From: a virus
DNA length: 23,760 bases
IMG/VR virus record: IMGVR_UViG_3300022072_000133
Location: 1-23,760 of that record
Direction: 5' to 3' (one strand)
A program made the translations under genes and the position numbers. Under the pieces are notes generated by a model. It was not told where the DNA came from and searched no databases. It saw nothing but the letters and a program-made list of their open reading frames with translations. Shown in pieces: positions 1 to 8,451 of the stretch. How positions within the stretch are numbered: the stretch's first letter is position 1; each line of letters begins with the position of its first letter.

Positions 1-361
1 CCTGTGAGCCAGCCATAGCCGCATTATAGCCCTGAGAGCCAGCTTGCGCGGCGTTGTATTGAGCCGCGCCGATCTGCTGCGGCTGAAAGCCCATTGCCTG
101 CTGCGTGCCTTGCATGGCCTGCTGCAATCCGCCTGCCGCCGCTTGGTTTACGTTGAAGTTACCCTGCGGAGACAGTGGCGAATACTGCCCCTGCGTTGGC
201 TGCCCGCCCATTGGTGAAGGCTTGCCGCCGCCAATGCCGCCTTTGCCGCCACCAGCCGTGCCGGCGGTGGTGGGCGTGCCGCCGATGCCGCCTTGGCCAC
301 GCTGCGGCTCACCCGCAGGTGTCCCACCGATGTTGAACCCACCTAATGCTGATCCTGCCAT
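1..361 (-). CDS. Gly/Gln-rich virion-type protein, 3' part cut by window edge
   Basis: The frame opens with ATG at 361 and runs off the left edge without a stop, so only the first 120 residues are seen. Residues 7-50 are rich in Gly, Pro and Thr (GGIGG-type runs). The part nearest the edge is Gln/Ala-rich and begins a repeat of about ten residues of the type GYNAAxAGSQ, which is also visible as a DNA repeat in positions 1-60. The start lies one base beyond the stop of the LysM gene, so the two are probably translationally coupled. Low-complexity repeat proteins of this kind are common among phage structural or internal virion proteins, and its place at the end of the tail-gene run fits that. 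No domain is recognised and the function is unknown. Confidence 0.7.
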   Translation of the reverse strand, partial: MAGSALGGFNIGGTPAGEPQRGQGGIGGTPTTAGTAGGGKGGIGGGKPSPMGGQPTQGQYSPLSPQGNFNVNQAAAGGLQQAMQGTQQAMGFQPQQIGAAQYNAAQAGSQGYNAAMAGSQ

Positions 362-362
362 G

Positions 363-1751
363 TTATGCGTCCTTCTTGACTAGACCGATGGCAAAGAATT
401 GCACGGTGCGAATTGTGAATGTAACGGCGCCACGCGGCGTGCGCTTCTTGCCGCTTGCAAAGTCAATGTAGCGACGGAACTCATCGTAGTGTTCGCGCGC
501 CTTGCCTTGCTCAATTTTCTTGGTGCCGCAGTAACGGTAGCCACGGCGGATCGCCTCGCCCCACCACTTGCCGTGAAGCACGTCCATGCACCATACGACG
601 GCCTCGCGCTTAGTGCGTGGGCTGAATGCGCCGCTATCGACTGCGTGTGTTGCGATGACGCAACTTTTCTTTGACGAAGACGATGAGCTAGATGAACTTG
701 ACGACGAGCTTGACGACGACTTGGCAGGTGCCTTCGGAATGTTAATGCTGGCGCCGGCTTGAATCTTGTTGGCGTCTTTGATGCTGGGGTTTGCCTTCAT
801 CAATTCCGAGACCGTCGTGTTGTTTTTCTTTGCGATGGCCGAAAGAGTGTCGCCGCTTTTGATTGTTGACGAAGACGATGGTGACGACGCCGCAGGCTTT
901 GAGCCAGAATAGTTTGTGACGCCAATTTTGTCGCCGACCCCGCCAAGAACGTCTCCGACTTTGCCGAAATTGCCTACTCCGTCAGCGCCACCTCCAGACA
1001 AAATGCCGCCGCTAGATGAGGGTTCTGAGCCTAGACCATCAGGCCGAGCCACAGGCCGAATGGAAGTTGTGGGGGCCGACGAACCTGTCTGCGTGTAGAC
1101 GTTGTTCGCGTCCGGCGTCATGCCGGGGATACCGCCCGTCGCGCCTGCGATGAACTGGCTCGGCGCACTTGTCAAAAACGGATCATTCATGCCGCCGGGC
1201 AAGTATGACGTTGGCGTGTTCATTGTCGTCGTGGATGTGTTGTATGTCCGTGGTGCGCCGGCTTCGGCGACTGCGATCTGGTTATCCCGGTCGGCGGCTG
1301 ACTCATCCCGAGCATCTTGCGCCATCGTGCTGTATTTCGTGTAATCCATAGGCGCTTGGCCCGAATAGTTGCCAGACGTCGGATCAATGAAAAAGCTGTC
1401 GATGTAGGACTTCTGACCGGGGCGATTGGCTGCCAACTCGGCCACCATCTGCTCATACATTGGCGCGGAAGAGTAACCCTGAACGCCGTTGGCGTAGGTC
1501 GTCGGTGGGGCCATGCCGCCCATGATGTCTTGTTGCGATGTCGGAGCCGACATGCCGAACGCGTCAGCCGTGCTGGCAGTGTTCTGGAACGCGGCCTGTT
1601 GGTTTGGCGTGAATGCCGCAACCGTTGGGCCGTATTCTGGGACGTAGCCCAACTGAGACACCTTGTCGGCGCGGTTTAGATTTCGCTGTGCGGCTGCCTC
1701 GATATATTCAGGCACCTTCACTTCGCTGGTTGTTGATCCGCCCTTCGACAT
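363..1751 (-). CDS. LysM-domain virion protein with poly-Ser linker and Cys-containing C-terminal domain
   Basis: This 462-residue protein has four visible parts. Residues 1-70 (charged helix, then GYVPEYGPTVAAFTPNQQAA) resemble the N-terminus of structural proteins in many marine phages. Residues 70-295 are low-complexity and rich in Ser, Gly, Thr and Pro. Residues 297-340 form a LysM motif (SGDTLSAIAKKNNTTVSEL...ANKIQAGASINIP), a peptidoglycan-binding fold. A run of 16 Ser (345-360) then links to a basic domain starting CVIATHAVDSGAF, which recalls the CFI-box type of C-terminal module. LysM suggests contact with the cell wall during infection, either as a tail or as an ejected protein; this role is inferred. 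Its ATG overlaps the stop of the upstream GNAT-like gene by one base (TAATG). Confidence 0.8.
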   Translation of the reverse strand: MSKGGSTTSEVKVPEYIEAAAQRNLNRADKVSQLGYVPEYGPTVAAFTPNQQAAFQNTASTADAFGMSAPTSQQDIMGGMAPPTTYANGVQGYSSAPMYEQMVAELAANRPGQKSYIDSFFIDPTSGNYSGQAPMDYTKYSTMAQDARDESAADRDNQIAVAEAGAPRTYNTSTTTMNTPTSYLPGGMNDPFLTSAPSQFIAGATGGIPGMTPDANNVYTQTGSSAPTTSIRPVARPDGLGSEPSSSGGILSGGGADGVGNFGKVGDVLGGVGDKIGVTNYSGSKPAASSPSSSSTIKSGDTLSAIAKKNNTTVSELMKANPSIKDANKIQAGASINIPKAPAKSSSSSSSSSSSSSSSSKKSCVIATHAVDSGAFSPRTKREAVVWCMDVLHGKWWGEAIRRGYRYCGTKKIEQGKAREHYDEFRRYIDFASGKKRTPRGAVTFTIRTVQFFAIGLVKKDA

Positions 1752-2113
1752 TATTCAAACTCCTTGACGTAAGACGCGTGCTGGTGCTTCCAGCCTCGTG
1801 CCTCTAATGGTTTCTTCCAGCCGAGACGGCCAGACATTGTTAGCGCGCTGCAACCTTGGGCTTTGGCCCACTCTATCACATCGCCGTGCATATCCATAAT
1901 CTGTTCAAGCTCACCGCCGCCGAGAAACACATTCAAAACACGTTTCTTTGGATATACCACAATTTCCGTGACGATACACCCCTTCGGCGTCGGCCACAAT
2001 TGCAGGATGCCTCGCTCAAGGCCGGCGACAATGTCACCAAAGTCATGCGTGCCTCCAGAGTATTCTAGCGCGGCTTCGATCCACGGCCTGCATCGGTACA
2101 GTTCACTATCCAT
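1751..2113 (-). CDS. GNAT-acetyltransferase-like phage protein
   Basis: This 120-residue protein has the compact alpha/beta pattern of small phage GNAT-like proteins. Helix 9-30 is followed by strands with ILQLWPTPKGCIVTEIVVYPKKRVLNVFLGGGE, then helix 70-86 and the ending SGRLGWKKPLEARGWKHQHASYVKEF. The GRLGWKKPLEARGW segment is the characteristic end of this family. A canonical acetyl-CoA loop (Q/RxxGxG/A) is not obvious, so catalysis cannot be claimed. Such genes often sit among head or tail genes of podoviruses with unknown role. It overlaps the upstream gene by 8 bases and the downstream one by 1 base, so it belongs to the same translational chain. Confidence 0.7.
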   Translation of the reverse strand: MDSELYRCRPWIEAALEYSGGTHDFGDIVAGLERGILQLWPTPKGCIVTEIVVYPKKRVLNVFLGGGELEQIMDMHGDVIEWAKAQGCSALTMSGRLGWKKPLEARGWKHQHASYVKEFE

Positions 2114-2762
2114 AAATTCTTGAAATCCCTATAGTCACCGCAGGTGCGGCGGGTGAGAATGCTGTTGCTGGCGTCGCGTGCAAGTAACCATTCACGTCAG
2201 ACACAGCCCAATACGCCTCAAGGTAGTCACCGGCAGCGACGTTGAACGTCGTGGCTCGGCTGACAACTGTTGTCGCGTTGTTGCGGTGCAAGGCTGCGAC
2301 CATTGTTGAGTTTGGCGCGTCAACGCCATTTAGCTTTGGCCAAAAGTAAAAGCTGACGGTGCTGCTCGACCCACTTGAAATTTGAGCGGAAAAACTCGCC
2401 ATGTAGTGGCCTGGCTCGTCAAACACGATACGAGACGCCGGCGTCCCGTTCGCTATTCCGTCGGCCGTGTTAGCAGTGAACGTCAACGGATAAGCCGTCG
2501 ACGGCGCCGGCGCGGTGACGTCAGCTGTGATCGCCCCATCATACTGGCCATCGGAGAGTAAAATTTGGCGCCATTCGCCGTCTTTACTAACAACGGGATA
2601 CTTGTTTATGCGATCCCACATGATCGTGCCGTCGTCTGCGGCACTCTCGCCGCCGGTCTGCTGGACTAGCTTCGATCTGGTTTGTGACAAGTGATTCACA
2701 AGCCTCCGGGACCATGACGTCCAGTCGCTACCAGTCGGCTCTGGCGGAGAGTGCTGAATCAT
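2106..2762 (-). CDS. Virion structural protein with C1q/jelly-roll-like C-terminal domain
   Basis: The ATG at 2762 is chosen because it makes a 4-base ATGA overlap with the upstream stop; longer in-frame versions would overlap that gene more deeply. The product has 218 residues. The N-terminal part holds a polar helix (WSRRLVNHLSQTRSKLVQQ) and then WDRINKYPVVSKDGEWRQI. The last 130 residues alternate hydrophobic strands (HYMASFSAQISSG, STVSFYFWPKLNG, TTFNVAAGDYLEAYWAV, AVTIGISRIYG), the pattern of C1q/TNF-like jelly rolls found in many phage fibres and decoration proteins. Its place beside the tail genes supports a surface or receptor-contact role, which is inferred. Confidence 0.72.
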   Translation of the reverse strand: MIQHSPPEPTGSDWTSWSRRLVNHLSQTRSKLVQQTGGESAADDGTIMWDRINKYPVVSKDGEWRQILLSDGQYDGAITADVTAPAPSTAYPLTFTANTADGIANGTPASRIVFDEPGHYMASFSAQISSGSSSTVSFYFWPKLNGVDAPNSTMVAALHRNNATTVVSRATTFNVAAGDYLEAYWAVSDVNGYLHATPATAFSPAAPAVTIGISRIYG

Positions 2763-4240
2763 CGGCGCCCGCCTTGCACGACGTCGAGACGGTTCACCCC
2801 AACGCGCCAATCCGAAAGCCGCTGACCCTCAATGCGCATCCTTACCTGTCGGCCGGTGAATCGCAGGCTGGTCGGGTTGCTCATGCTATAGGGTCCGTAG
2901 CTGCGCTCTGCCCCGTTCGGATAGAAACGCGTCTTGAATGTCACGTCCACGTCACCTTGCGTCTTCTCGTCCGGGAGCATCTCAGTAACGCTGATTACCT
3001 GGTCCCCACTGCCCAACATAAACGGCCCAGTTTCGGCAAATGGCTCAAGCCCGCCGTAATCAAAACCAATCTCATGCTCGTAAACTTTATTGTCACTCGT
3101 CGCCACCATCATAGGTTGGCGGAATGCGCCACGGTCATGACCGGCTGTGCGCCCAAGGTTTCCCGTGTACCAAGTATTCTCAACGTAATTAAACGTGACG
3201 TATCTGTCATTCTCATTCGAATCCGACGACGGGTAAAACCAAGTGATCTCGCCAAACATGCTGTTTGAGACGGCGAAGGCTTTGCTGACCTGCGCCTTAT
3301 TGATGTCGTTAAACACATAGTCTGACACGTCAGACTGCAATTCCTGCACGGCGGCACCCTGCAACATATAAAACGAATTTGCGCCCATCCAGAATGCGCC
3401 TGCGTCGACGACAATGGCCGCCTGCTTCGCTGCAAGGCCGCATGACGTACCTACGCGCTCAATGCCATAAACGTATGGTGGCCCGATGTAGTTGGCGACA
3501 TGGGCGTCTCGTGTCGTCAGGATCAGTGTCTGCCCACGCACGGTCAGGCCCTTCATAATTGAACCTGAAGTGTTTAGCTCAAGATCGCCAGCCTCGTTTG
3601 TTGCGGCCGGCGTCCACGTCGTATTGTCTTCGCGGTCCGACCACTGGACGAGGCGAGGGTTTCCGCCAGCGCCGAGCGCAAACAGAAACCTTTCCTCAGT
3701 GACCACAACGCCGCTGTTGCTTACGGGGGCGTTGCTCACGATTGCGGCGGGTGCGGCTGTGTTGAGCTGCCACTCATAAATCTTACCGTCATCTTCATTG
3801 CAGGCGATCAAATATTCGCCCCAAGTATCCAAGTCCCAGCTTGTGGCCGGCTGAATGCGAGAAATGTCTGGACGCGCCACACCGTAAGCGTACGCGCCGA
3901 AAACGTTACCGCCGTAGCCGGTAAACGCCAAAGCGTCTTCACGGCCGGACACAAGACCGACTGGCGTGATATCGAATTGCGCACCAGCCGCATTCCAGAC
4001 GTACAATTTATCCAGCGAACCCGACGATATCCAGCGGTCTGAGCTGTTGTCAGCCCAGGTCAGCATTCCGCGCAGCTTGTTTGCGCCAGCAGTGTCGGAT
4101 CGTGTGCGCCAGCCGCCGACGGGGCGCATCGTGCCATCAATCCAGCGCACCAAATTGGCGTCACGCCAACGGCCAGTTGACTGTAAGTCAGTGCCGTTTC
4201 GATAGACACCCGCCGGGATTTTGAGATCAATTAACGCCAT
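2759..4240 (-). CDS. Tail protein, beta-propeller/nozzle type (P22 gp10-like stabilisation protein family)
   Basis: The start at 4240 is preceded by AAGGGGCGACG, a good ribosome site; an in-frame upstream start at 4279 has none and is rejected. The 493-residue product opens MALIDLKIPAGVYRNGTDLQSTGRWRDANLVRW, the usual opening of phage proteins annotated as packaged-DNA stabilisation or tail proteins. The rest is a series of beta segments with repeated aromatic/Asp-Gly turns (SLDKLYVWNAAG, DGKIYEWQ, NRYVTFNYVENTWY), consistent with a beta-propeller nozzle at the tip of the short tail that holds DNA inside. It follows a terminator-like hairpin at 4296-4323, and its stop overlaps the next gene. 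Confidence 0.75.
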   Translation of the reverse strand: MALIDLKIPAGVYRNGTDLQSTGRWRDANLVRWIDGTMRPVGGWRTRSDTAGANKLRGMLTWADNSSDRWISSGSLDKLYVWNAAGAQFDITPVGLVSGREDALAFTGYGGNVFGAYAYGVARPDISRIQPATSWDLDTWGEYLIACNEDDGKIYEWQLNTAAPAAIVSNAPVSNSGVVVTEERFLFALGAGGNPRLVQWSDREDNTTWTPAATNEAGDLELNTSGSIMKGLTVRGQTLILTTRDAHVANYIGPPYVYGIERVGTSCGLAAKQAAIVVDAGAFWMGANSFYMLQGAAVQELQSDVSDYVFNDINKAQVSKAFAVSNSMFGEITWFYPSSDSNENDRYVTFNYVENTWYTGNLGRTAGHDRGAFRQPMMVATSDNKVYEHEIGFDYGGLEPFAETGPFMLGSGDQVISVTEMLPDEKTQGDVDVTFKTRFYPNGAERSYGPYSMSNPTSLRFTGRQVRMRIEGQRLSDWRVGVNRLDVVQGGRR

Positions 4241-4295
4241 CGTCGCCCCTTGGGTGCTTATTCTTGGCCAATATAACACATTGCGTCAAGTATGC

Positions 4296-4323
4296 AAAAG
4301 GCCCCGCCAAGTTGAGCGGGGCC
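4296..4323 (-). terminator. Intrinsic terminator between two late genes
   Basis: A perfect 8-bp GC-only stem (GGCCCCGC at 4300-4307 with GCGGGGCC at 4316-4323, 8-base loop) is followed on the minus strand by only four T residues (4296-4299). It lies 8 bases after the stop of the 93-residue gene. The stem is strong but the T run is short, so partial termination is likely and would lower expression of the genes to the left. No convincing promoter is seen between it and 4240; a TTGACG is present but has no -10 at correct spacing. Confidence 0.65.
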
Positions 4324-4331
4324 GATGCTTG

Positions 4332-4613
4332 TTAGATTTCTGGTGCGGCGTCTGGCGTCGGCGCTGGTGCCTGCGCAGCCACATGAGCCTCATACGCTGC
4401 GATGATCTCTGGGGTGTGCATCAGCGCTGCCAATGCTTGAACCTCTTGTGGCTCCCCTGTCACGTCGTCTGAAGGTGCAATGACGTGGCGGTGGTAGCTG
4501 CGGCTGATCTCTAGGCCATCACGTTCGATGACAGTGGCGTGACGACATTGGATGTGCTTGAAGTCACCGACTACTTCGTATTTGTCGATGATAGTGCGTT
4601 CTGTAAGTGCCAT
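4332..4613 (-). CDS. Small conserved phage protein of unknown function
   Basis: This 93-residue protein begins MALTERTIIDKYEVVGDFKHIQCRHATVIERDGLEISRSYHRHVIAPSDD. That pattern (ERTI.DK.EV....I..R.ATVIERDG.EI.R.YHRHV..P.DD) recurs in many tailed phages beside tail-fibre genes. The last third is Ala/Pro-rich and probably flexible. A strong AAGGAGG lies six bases before the ATG, suggesting abundant translation. It sits just after the large tail-fibre gene, so a role in tail-fibre assembly is possible but unproven. Confidence 0.7.
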   Translation of the reverse strand: MALTERTIIDKYEVVGDFKHIQCRHATVIERDGLEISRSYHRHVIAPSDDVTGEPQEVQALAALMHTPEIIAAYEAHVAAQAPAPTPDAAPEI

Positions 4614-4633
4614 GATGGCCTCCTTGTTTTATC

Positions 4634-4674
4634 GTGGCGTTGTTGCCACCTGACTACCCTGTGATCCAACAGGG
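4634..4674 (-). promoter_or_regulatory. Two short hairpins between tail fibre and next gene
   Basis: Two consecutive stems lie in the 68-base gap: CCCTGT/ACAGGG (4657-4662 with 4669-4674) and GTGGC/GCCAC (4634-4638 with 4645-4649). Neither is followed by a T run on the minus strand, so they are more likely an RNA-processing or stability element than a terminator. No promoter is seen in the gap. Confidence 0.35.
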
Positions 4675-4681
4675 GTGGTTG

Positions 4682-6706
4682 TTAGTTAGCTAGGTAATCC
4701 ATGCTGAAGGATATATCGCCGTCGTCTGAGAACTCTGTATCTTGTACGGCTGTGTTCCCAAGAGAGGCATCAAAAACAAGTAATTTGACCGCTGTAACAG
4801 TGGACCGAAGGTCACCAACCATTGTAGTGCCAGCAACAAGGTTTAGACCGATTGCTCGTCCAATGGTCATTGCACAGAAGTTGTTTGCCAGGGACTGAGA
4901 AGTAAACGGAAGCCCTGTCATCTCAAGCGCACCAGTTGCCGAGCCAAGAGAAGACAGGCGCACTCGTCCTTGAACGTGAACATGATTTCCTGTTTTGGTG
5001 TAAGACCCAACTGCGATATTTGATGTTGCGTTATTCGTTCCATCACTGATTACTGGCGTCCAAGTCCCCTCCTCGTAGTCATCCAGCGTTTTGTCTGCTG
5101 AATAAACACCAGCAGCAGTGCCAAGAGTTACACCAGCAGGGATGATTGCGTGGCCTGACGAGTCGATCCTTAAACTCTCACTAGCGTTAACAGTAAACGC
5201 CATACTGTCGGTAGCGTGAGCGTATGTTAGTAGCCCTGTGTTCGATGAAGCCTCGTCACCAAACCTGATTTGAGAAACACCCGCACTATCGCTAGTAAGC
5301 TCTAAGCGGGCATCACCAGCCGCAGTTGTTGTTTCAACCTTTACATTGGCGTCACCATCATCGAAAACATGTAGTTTTCTGCCACTTGTTGGAGAACTCG
5401 TACCGATACCCACGGAACCTGCTGATGTGATGCGCATGGCCTCTGCGGCATTGGTATCAAAGGTGATGTAGTTGTTAGAGCCACCGCCTAGCCCGATTTC
5501 AGCGTTCACCGTGCCAGTGTTACCAACAGAACGAATTATGCCATTGCCATATAGGCTGTCTTGGCGCTCAAAGTTAAGTATAGGGGTGGTCGTTGCAGAG
5601 ATTTCCAAGGTTGAACTAGGTGAAGTCGTACCAATACCCACATTACCACTGCTGTCGATGCGCATGGCTTCTGTGCCATCTATTCTAAAACGCATCAACG
5701 ATGCCGCACTTGCATTCCCTTGGTCAGCGTCGATTGACATTACATTGCCGCCAACAAAGATTTGCCCGTAAGAGCCGTCTGAACTATCCTCTATGCGTAA
5801 CGTGGGTGTGCCCGCCTGTTTTATGTGCAGGTCAACTGCTGGCGAAGACGTACCAATACCCACGTTACCATCCACAGTCAGCCCATCAGCAGTCACTGTG
5901 CCTGTTACGTCAATACCAGTGGACGTGGTGGCGAGTTTCTCATCCCCAGCGTAATACAGCTTTGCATACGATCCGTTTACAGCCCTGAAATATGTGCCAC
6001 CAGAAACATCGTTGAGCCAAAGGTTGTTGCCACTTATCCGCAAATCGCCTGTGCCATTTTCCGCAATATAACTTCCTGCGGTTCCAGTAGTCTGATGGTA
6101 AATCTGTAAGTCAGACCCAGCGCCGAAGATGGCTTTGTCGTTGTCGCCTAGTATCAGCCCATCAGCAGTCACTGTGCCAGTTACGTTAATACCAGTGGAG
6201 GTGGTGGCGAGTTTGGGGGAGCCGTTGTTGTCCAGAACTACACCGCTAGACCCCGTTGTAGTGGTTACAGTAGCGCCAGATAACGAAACTTGATCGTTGC
6301 CTTGTACAAGGGCTACTGCGCCATTTACATTTACGTTTGCTTCAGAAGAACCTACTTGTACCATGCCAGCAGTGCTAATACTTATGTTCGCACTGTTTTG
6401 ACTAATTAAGAAATTAGCTGATTGCGCAGCATCGTGGTAAATCTGTAGGTCAGACCCAGCGCCGAAGATGGCCTTGCCGTTGTCACCGAAGTTGGTTTGC
6501 GTAAACGAGCCAGCCGCAGGAGTTGTCCCGCCGATCACTGTGCCGTCAATTGTGCCGCCGTTGATGTCCAGAGACACCGCAGTCGTTCCGTCGAGCGCGT
6601 CATCGACCAAGTCGAAGTTCGTGTTGATCTTTGTACCCCACGTGTCTTCGGATGCGCCAATTTCCGGCTTAGTTAGTCCAAGCGTCGTTGTCGTTGTGTC
6701 AGCCAT
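4682..6706 (-). CDS. Large tail-fibre protein with repeated IGTxSP and [10 protein letters not shown] modules
   Basis: This 674-residue protein is preceded by AGGAGAATGAC. It opens with [38 protein letters not shown], a very common phage tail-fibre N-terminus that joins the fibre to the virion. The shaft contains two copies of the motif [14 protein letters not shown] and three copies of VGIGTSSP or VGIGTTSP followed by L.I....TP.L..E, typical of trimeric beta-helical fibres. The C-terminus ([38 protein letters not shown]... to the end) is a beta-rich tip domain seen in other fibres, probably the receptor-binding end. No S74-type self-cleaving chaperone domain is visible. Host recognition is inferred from the family. 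Confidence 0.88.
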   Translation of the reverse strand: MADTTTTTLGLTKPEIGASEDTWGTKINTNFDLVDDALDGTTAVSLDINGGTIDGTVIGGTTPAAGSFTQTNFGDNGKAIFGAGSDLQIYHDAAQSANFLISQNSANISISTAGMVQVGSSEANVNVNGAVALVQGNDQVSLSGATVTTTTGSSGVVLDNNGSPKLATTSTGINVTGTVTADGLILGDNDKAIFGAGSDLQIYHQTTGTAGSYIAENGTGDLRISGNNLWLNDVSGGTYFRAVNGSYAKLYYAGDEKLATTSTGIDVTGTVTADGLTVDGNVGIGTSSPAVDLHIKQAGTPTLRIEDSSDGSYGQIFVGGNVMSIDADQGNASAASLMRFRIDGTEAMRIDSSGNVGIGTTSPSSTLEISATTTPILNFERQDSLYGNGIIRSVGNTGTVNAEIGLGGGSNNYITFDTNAAEAMRITSAGSVGIGTSSPTSGRKLHVFDDGDANVKVETTTAAGDARLELTSDSAGVSQIRFGDEASSNTGLLTYAHATDSMAFTVNASESLRIDSSGHAIIPAGVTLGTAAGVYSADKTLDDYEEGTWTPVISDGTNNATSNIAVGSYTKTGNHVHVQGRVRLSSLGSATGALEMTGLPFTSQSLANNFCAMTIGRAIGLNLVAGTTMVGDLRSTVTAVKLLVFDASLGNTAVQDTEFSDDGDISFSMDYLAN
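5879..5938 (-). repeat. 60-bp direct repeat in tail-fibre gene, copy 1
   Basis: This segment matches 6155-6214 with only about three mismatches. It encodes the linker that begins KLATTSTGI(D/N)[10 protein letters not shown]. Such near-identical modules are expected where a fibre shaft grows by unequal recombination. Confidence 0.8.
6155..6214 (-). repeat. 60-bp direct repeat in tail-fibre gene, copy 2
   Basis: This is the partner of 5879-5938. A second repeat pair lies close by: 6096-6145 and 6435-6484 share 50 bases with about three mismatches and encode [14 protein letters not shown]. Confidence 0.8.
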
Positions 6707-6715
6707 GTCATTCTC

Positions 6716-7441
6716 CTATGCGGCGTCAGCCCACGTTTCAGCAGTGGCCGAGGCTACGTTCCATTCCGTCGATGTTGGGGAAGACGCAATCCATTCCTCG
6801 GCTGCGTTAGCTGCATCTTGCCATATTTCGCTTGCGGGATCAACTGGCGTCCACGTTTCCCCGGTGCCAGCCTCTGGCTCCCACTTTTCAATCGCGCTGG
6901 CAACGAAGGTAGACGCAAACGCGAAATCAGCCTCGCCAAACTGCACGCGGTTGACGGTGGCGTCAACGGTGGCAGTGCAGGACGAGCTGGCGTCGAAGAC
7001 ATACAAGAACACCGGGTTGACTGTCGTGGTCGCGGAGGCCGCCGCAGTGCCGTAACAGAGGCGCACACGGGTCGCTGAGCTAGTCACAGTCGCTGACGGC
7101 GCTACTGACGCCTGAGACAGCCTCACACGCAGCGCAGAGGCCGTTACGGCTGCAACTGCGGTCACAGTGGCTGACGGACGCCGAATGCGCTCTATGGTGG
7201 CTGTAACGCTTGCAGACGCAGACGCGGCGGCCGAGACCTCACGGACAGTTTGAGCGGCAGACGTCGTGCTGGACGCAGTTGCGACAATGGAGGCGGAGAG
7301 GCGGACGCGCGTTGACGCCGCAACAGTCGCGCTGACCGTGACAACAGTGCCGGCAGCAGCCTTAATTGCGCCGTCGACGCCGTAAGCCGCCGCACCGTAG
7401 GCGAAGGTGCCGTAGCCGGTGCGGTAGGTTACGTCAGCCAT
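6716..7441 (-). CDS. Ala/Thr/Ser/Val-rich repeat tail protein
   Basis: This 241-residue protein opens MADVTYRTGYGTFAYGAAAYGVDGA and then repeats a unit of about 25 residues of alternating Ala, Ser, Thr and Val ending in RVR or RIR (RVRLSAS, IERIRRPSATV, LRVRLSQASV, TRVRLCYG). The C-terminal 60 residues change character and carry regularly spaced Trp after acidic residues (EKWEP, ETWTP, EIWQD, EEWIA, TEWNV, ETWAD). The pattern suggests a stacked beta structure in a tail appendage. It starts three bases after the stop of the preceding gene without a strong ribosome site of its own, so coupling is likely. No enzyme motif is seen. Confidence 0.75.
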   Translation of the reverse strand: MADVTYRTGYGTFAYGAAAYGVDGAIKAAAGTVVTVSATVAASTRVRLSASIVATASSTTSAAQTVREVSAAASASASVTATIERIRRPSATVTAVAAVTASALRVRLSQASVAPSATVTSSATRVRLCYGTAAASATTTVNPVFLYVFDASSSCTATVDATVNRVQFGEADFAFASTFVASAIEKWEPEAGTGETWTPVDPASEIWQDAANAAEEWIASSPTSTEWNVASATAETWADAA

Positions 7442-7444
7442 TTG

Positions 7445-7831
7445 TTAATCCAGTGTGATGTCGAGATCGCCCGCTGGAACACGCAGGACGTCGCCGGTGT
7501 CAATTACTTTGGATGTGGTCAGCGCGGCGTAGGCGATCAGGTTGCCGCCAGTTGCCGCGTCAAAGACGCCGACGTGGCTGACAGTGCCGTAAGTCGCAGT
7601 CGCCGTCGGAAACTCAATGGCCGACGTGTTGGACGCCGTGTTGCCTGACACGGTAAACGCAGCAACTTGGCGCGCATACGCCGTGCCGACTGTCGTCACC
7701 TCTGTGCCGCTGGCGTCTTCCGCCGGGTTGCTCGTAAAGAGCGCAAGGTGCCAAGCAGTTGGCCGCGTGGCCGATCCAGCCGTCAGGAGCCATGTCAGGA
7801 CCAGCGTTTCGGTGGAGTTTGAAAAGCTCAT
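7445..7831 (-). CDS. Small tail-fibre-type structural protein
   Basis: This 128-residue protein has the pattern MSFSNSTETLVLTWLLTAGSATRPTAWHLALFTSNPAEDASGTEVT, recognisable as the phage family in which a short N-terminal helix is followed by (Y/H)(L/V)ALFT..P and GTEV....YAR. Members are annotated as tail-fibre or minor tail proteins. The remainder is beta-rich (TYGTVSHVGVFDAATGGNLIAYAAL, VLRVPAGDLDITL). It overlaps the adaptor gene by four bases (ATGA). Confidence 0.75.
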   Translation of the reverse strand: MSFSNSTETLVLTWLLTAGSATRPTAWHLALFTSNPAEDASGTEVTTVGTAYARQVAAFTVSGNTASNTSAIEFPTATATYGTVSHVGVFDAATGGNLIAYAALTTSKVIDTGDVLRVPAGDLDITLD

Positions 7832-8451
7832 GATAGGCCCCTAATTTTCAGACGACGGCCGCTGCCGCCAAATTTGCTGCGCTCGCTTTCAGCGTTTATA
7901 GCATCAACGGCCGATTGATACAACGCCGACCACGTTTGGATGCGCCCATCCTCCTTGAGGTATGGTGCGGAGTGGACCAGCGAGCCGTATAGGTATGCGT
8001 CGCTATACTTGTCTAGCAGCCAGTTCGAAACGTTTGAGTCGCTCAATGCCGGGATTTCCGAGATGTAATACAACTCTGCGTTGTAAACTGCGTCAGGAAC
8101 TGGATAAACTTCAATCTCACCCGCCGTAATCGCGTAAAACGAAGGAGACCCGCCAGTATTCAGGTTTTTGCGCTTGCGATCCAGCAATTCAGCCTGGCTG
8201 ATCAACTCAAGCGGCTTGGTGTCGCCGGACGTGAGGTAAAAGCGAACAACTTCCAAGAAGTCGGCCGGGATCGCGCTGTATTGCGTGTCAATCTCAGCCG
8301 TGCTGCGCTTTTCCATGCGCCAATGCCGAACCCGACGCTGCATGTCCGTCTCAGCCAGCGCGATGAATGTGCCGATCGTGTTCTCAAGGTCGTCACGGTT
8401 CAAAAAGTCGGCGACCGCCGTCTTCAGCTCGGTGTAATTTGTGATGCTCAT
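7828..8451 (-). CDS. Head-tail adaptor protein (SU10 adaptor type)
   Basis: This 207-residue protein starts MSITNYTELKTAVADFLNRDDLENTIGTFIALAETDMQRRVRHWRME. This is the hallmark of the phage SU10-type adaptor family, which forms the ring joining the portal to the tail nozzle in podoviruses. The middle (PADFLEVVRFYL, LELISQAELLDRK, FYAITAGEIEVYPVP, YNAELYYISEIPALSD, WLLDKYSDAYLYGSLVHSAPYLKED) matches the family throughout. The ATG overlaps the upstream stop by four bases. With the beta-propeller-like protein at 2759 it argues for a short-tailed virion. Confidence 0.85.
   Translation of the reverse strand: MSITNYTELKTAVADFLNRDDLENTIGTFIALAETDMQRRVRHWRMEKRSTAEIDTQYSAIPADFLEVVRFYLTSGDTKPLELISQAELLDRKRKNLNTGGSPSFYAITAGEIEVYPVPDAVYNAELYYISEIPALSDSNVSNWLLDKYSDAYLYGSLVHSAPYLKEDGRIQTWSALYQSAVDAINAESERSKFGGSGRRLKIRGLS

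Noticed and set aside
4261-4295. TTGACG with TATATT as a promoter after the terminator at 4296
   Set aside because: The two elements are only 8 bases apart on the minus strand, far short of the 16-18 needed.
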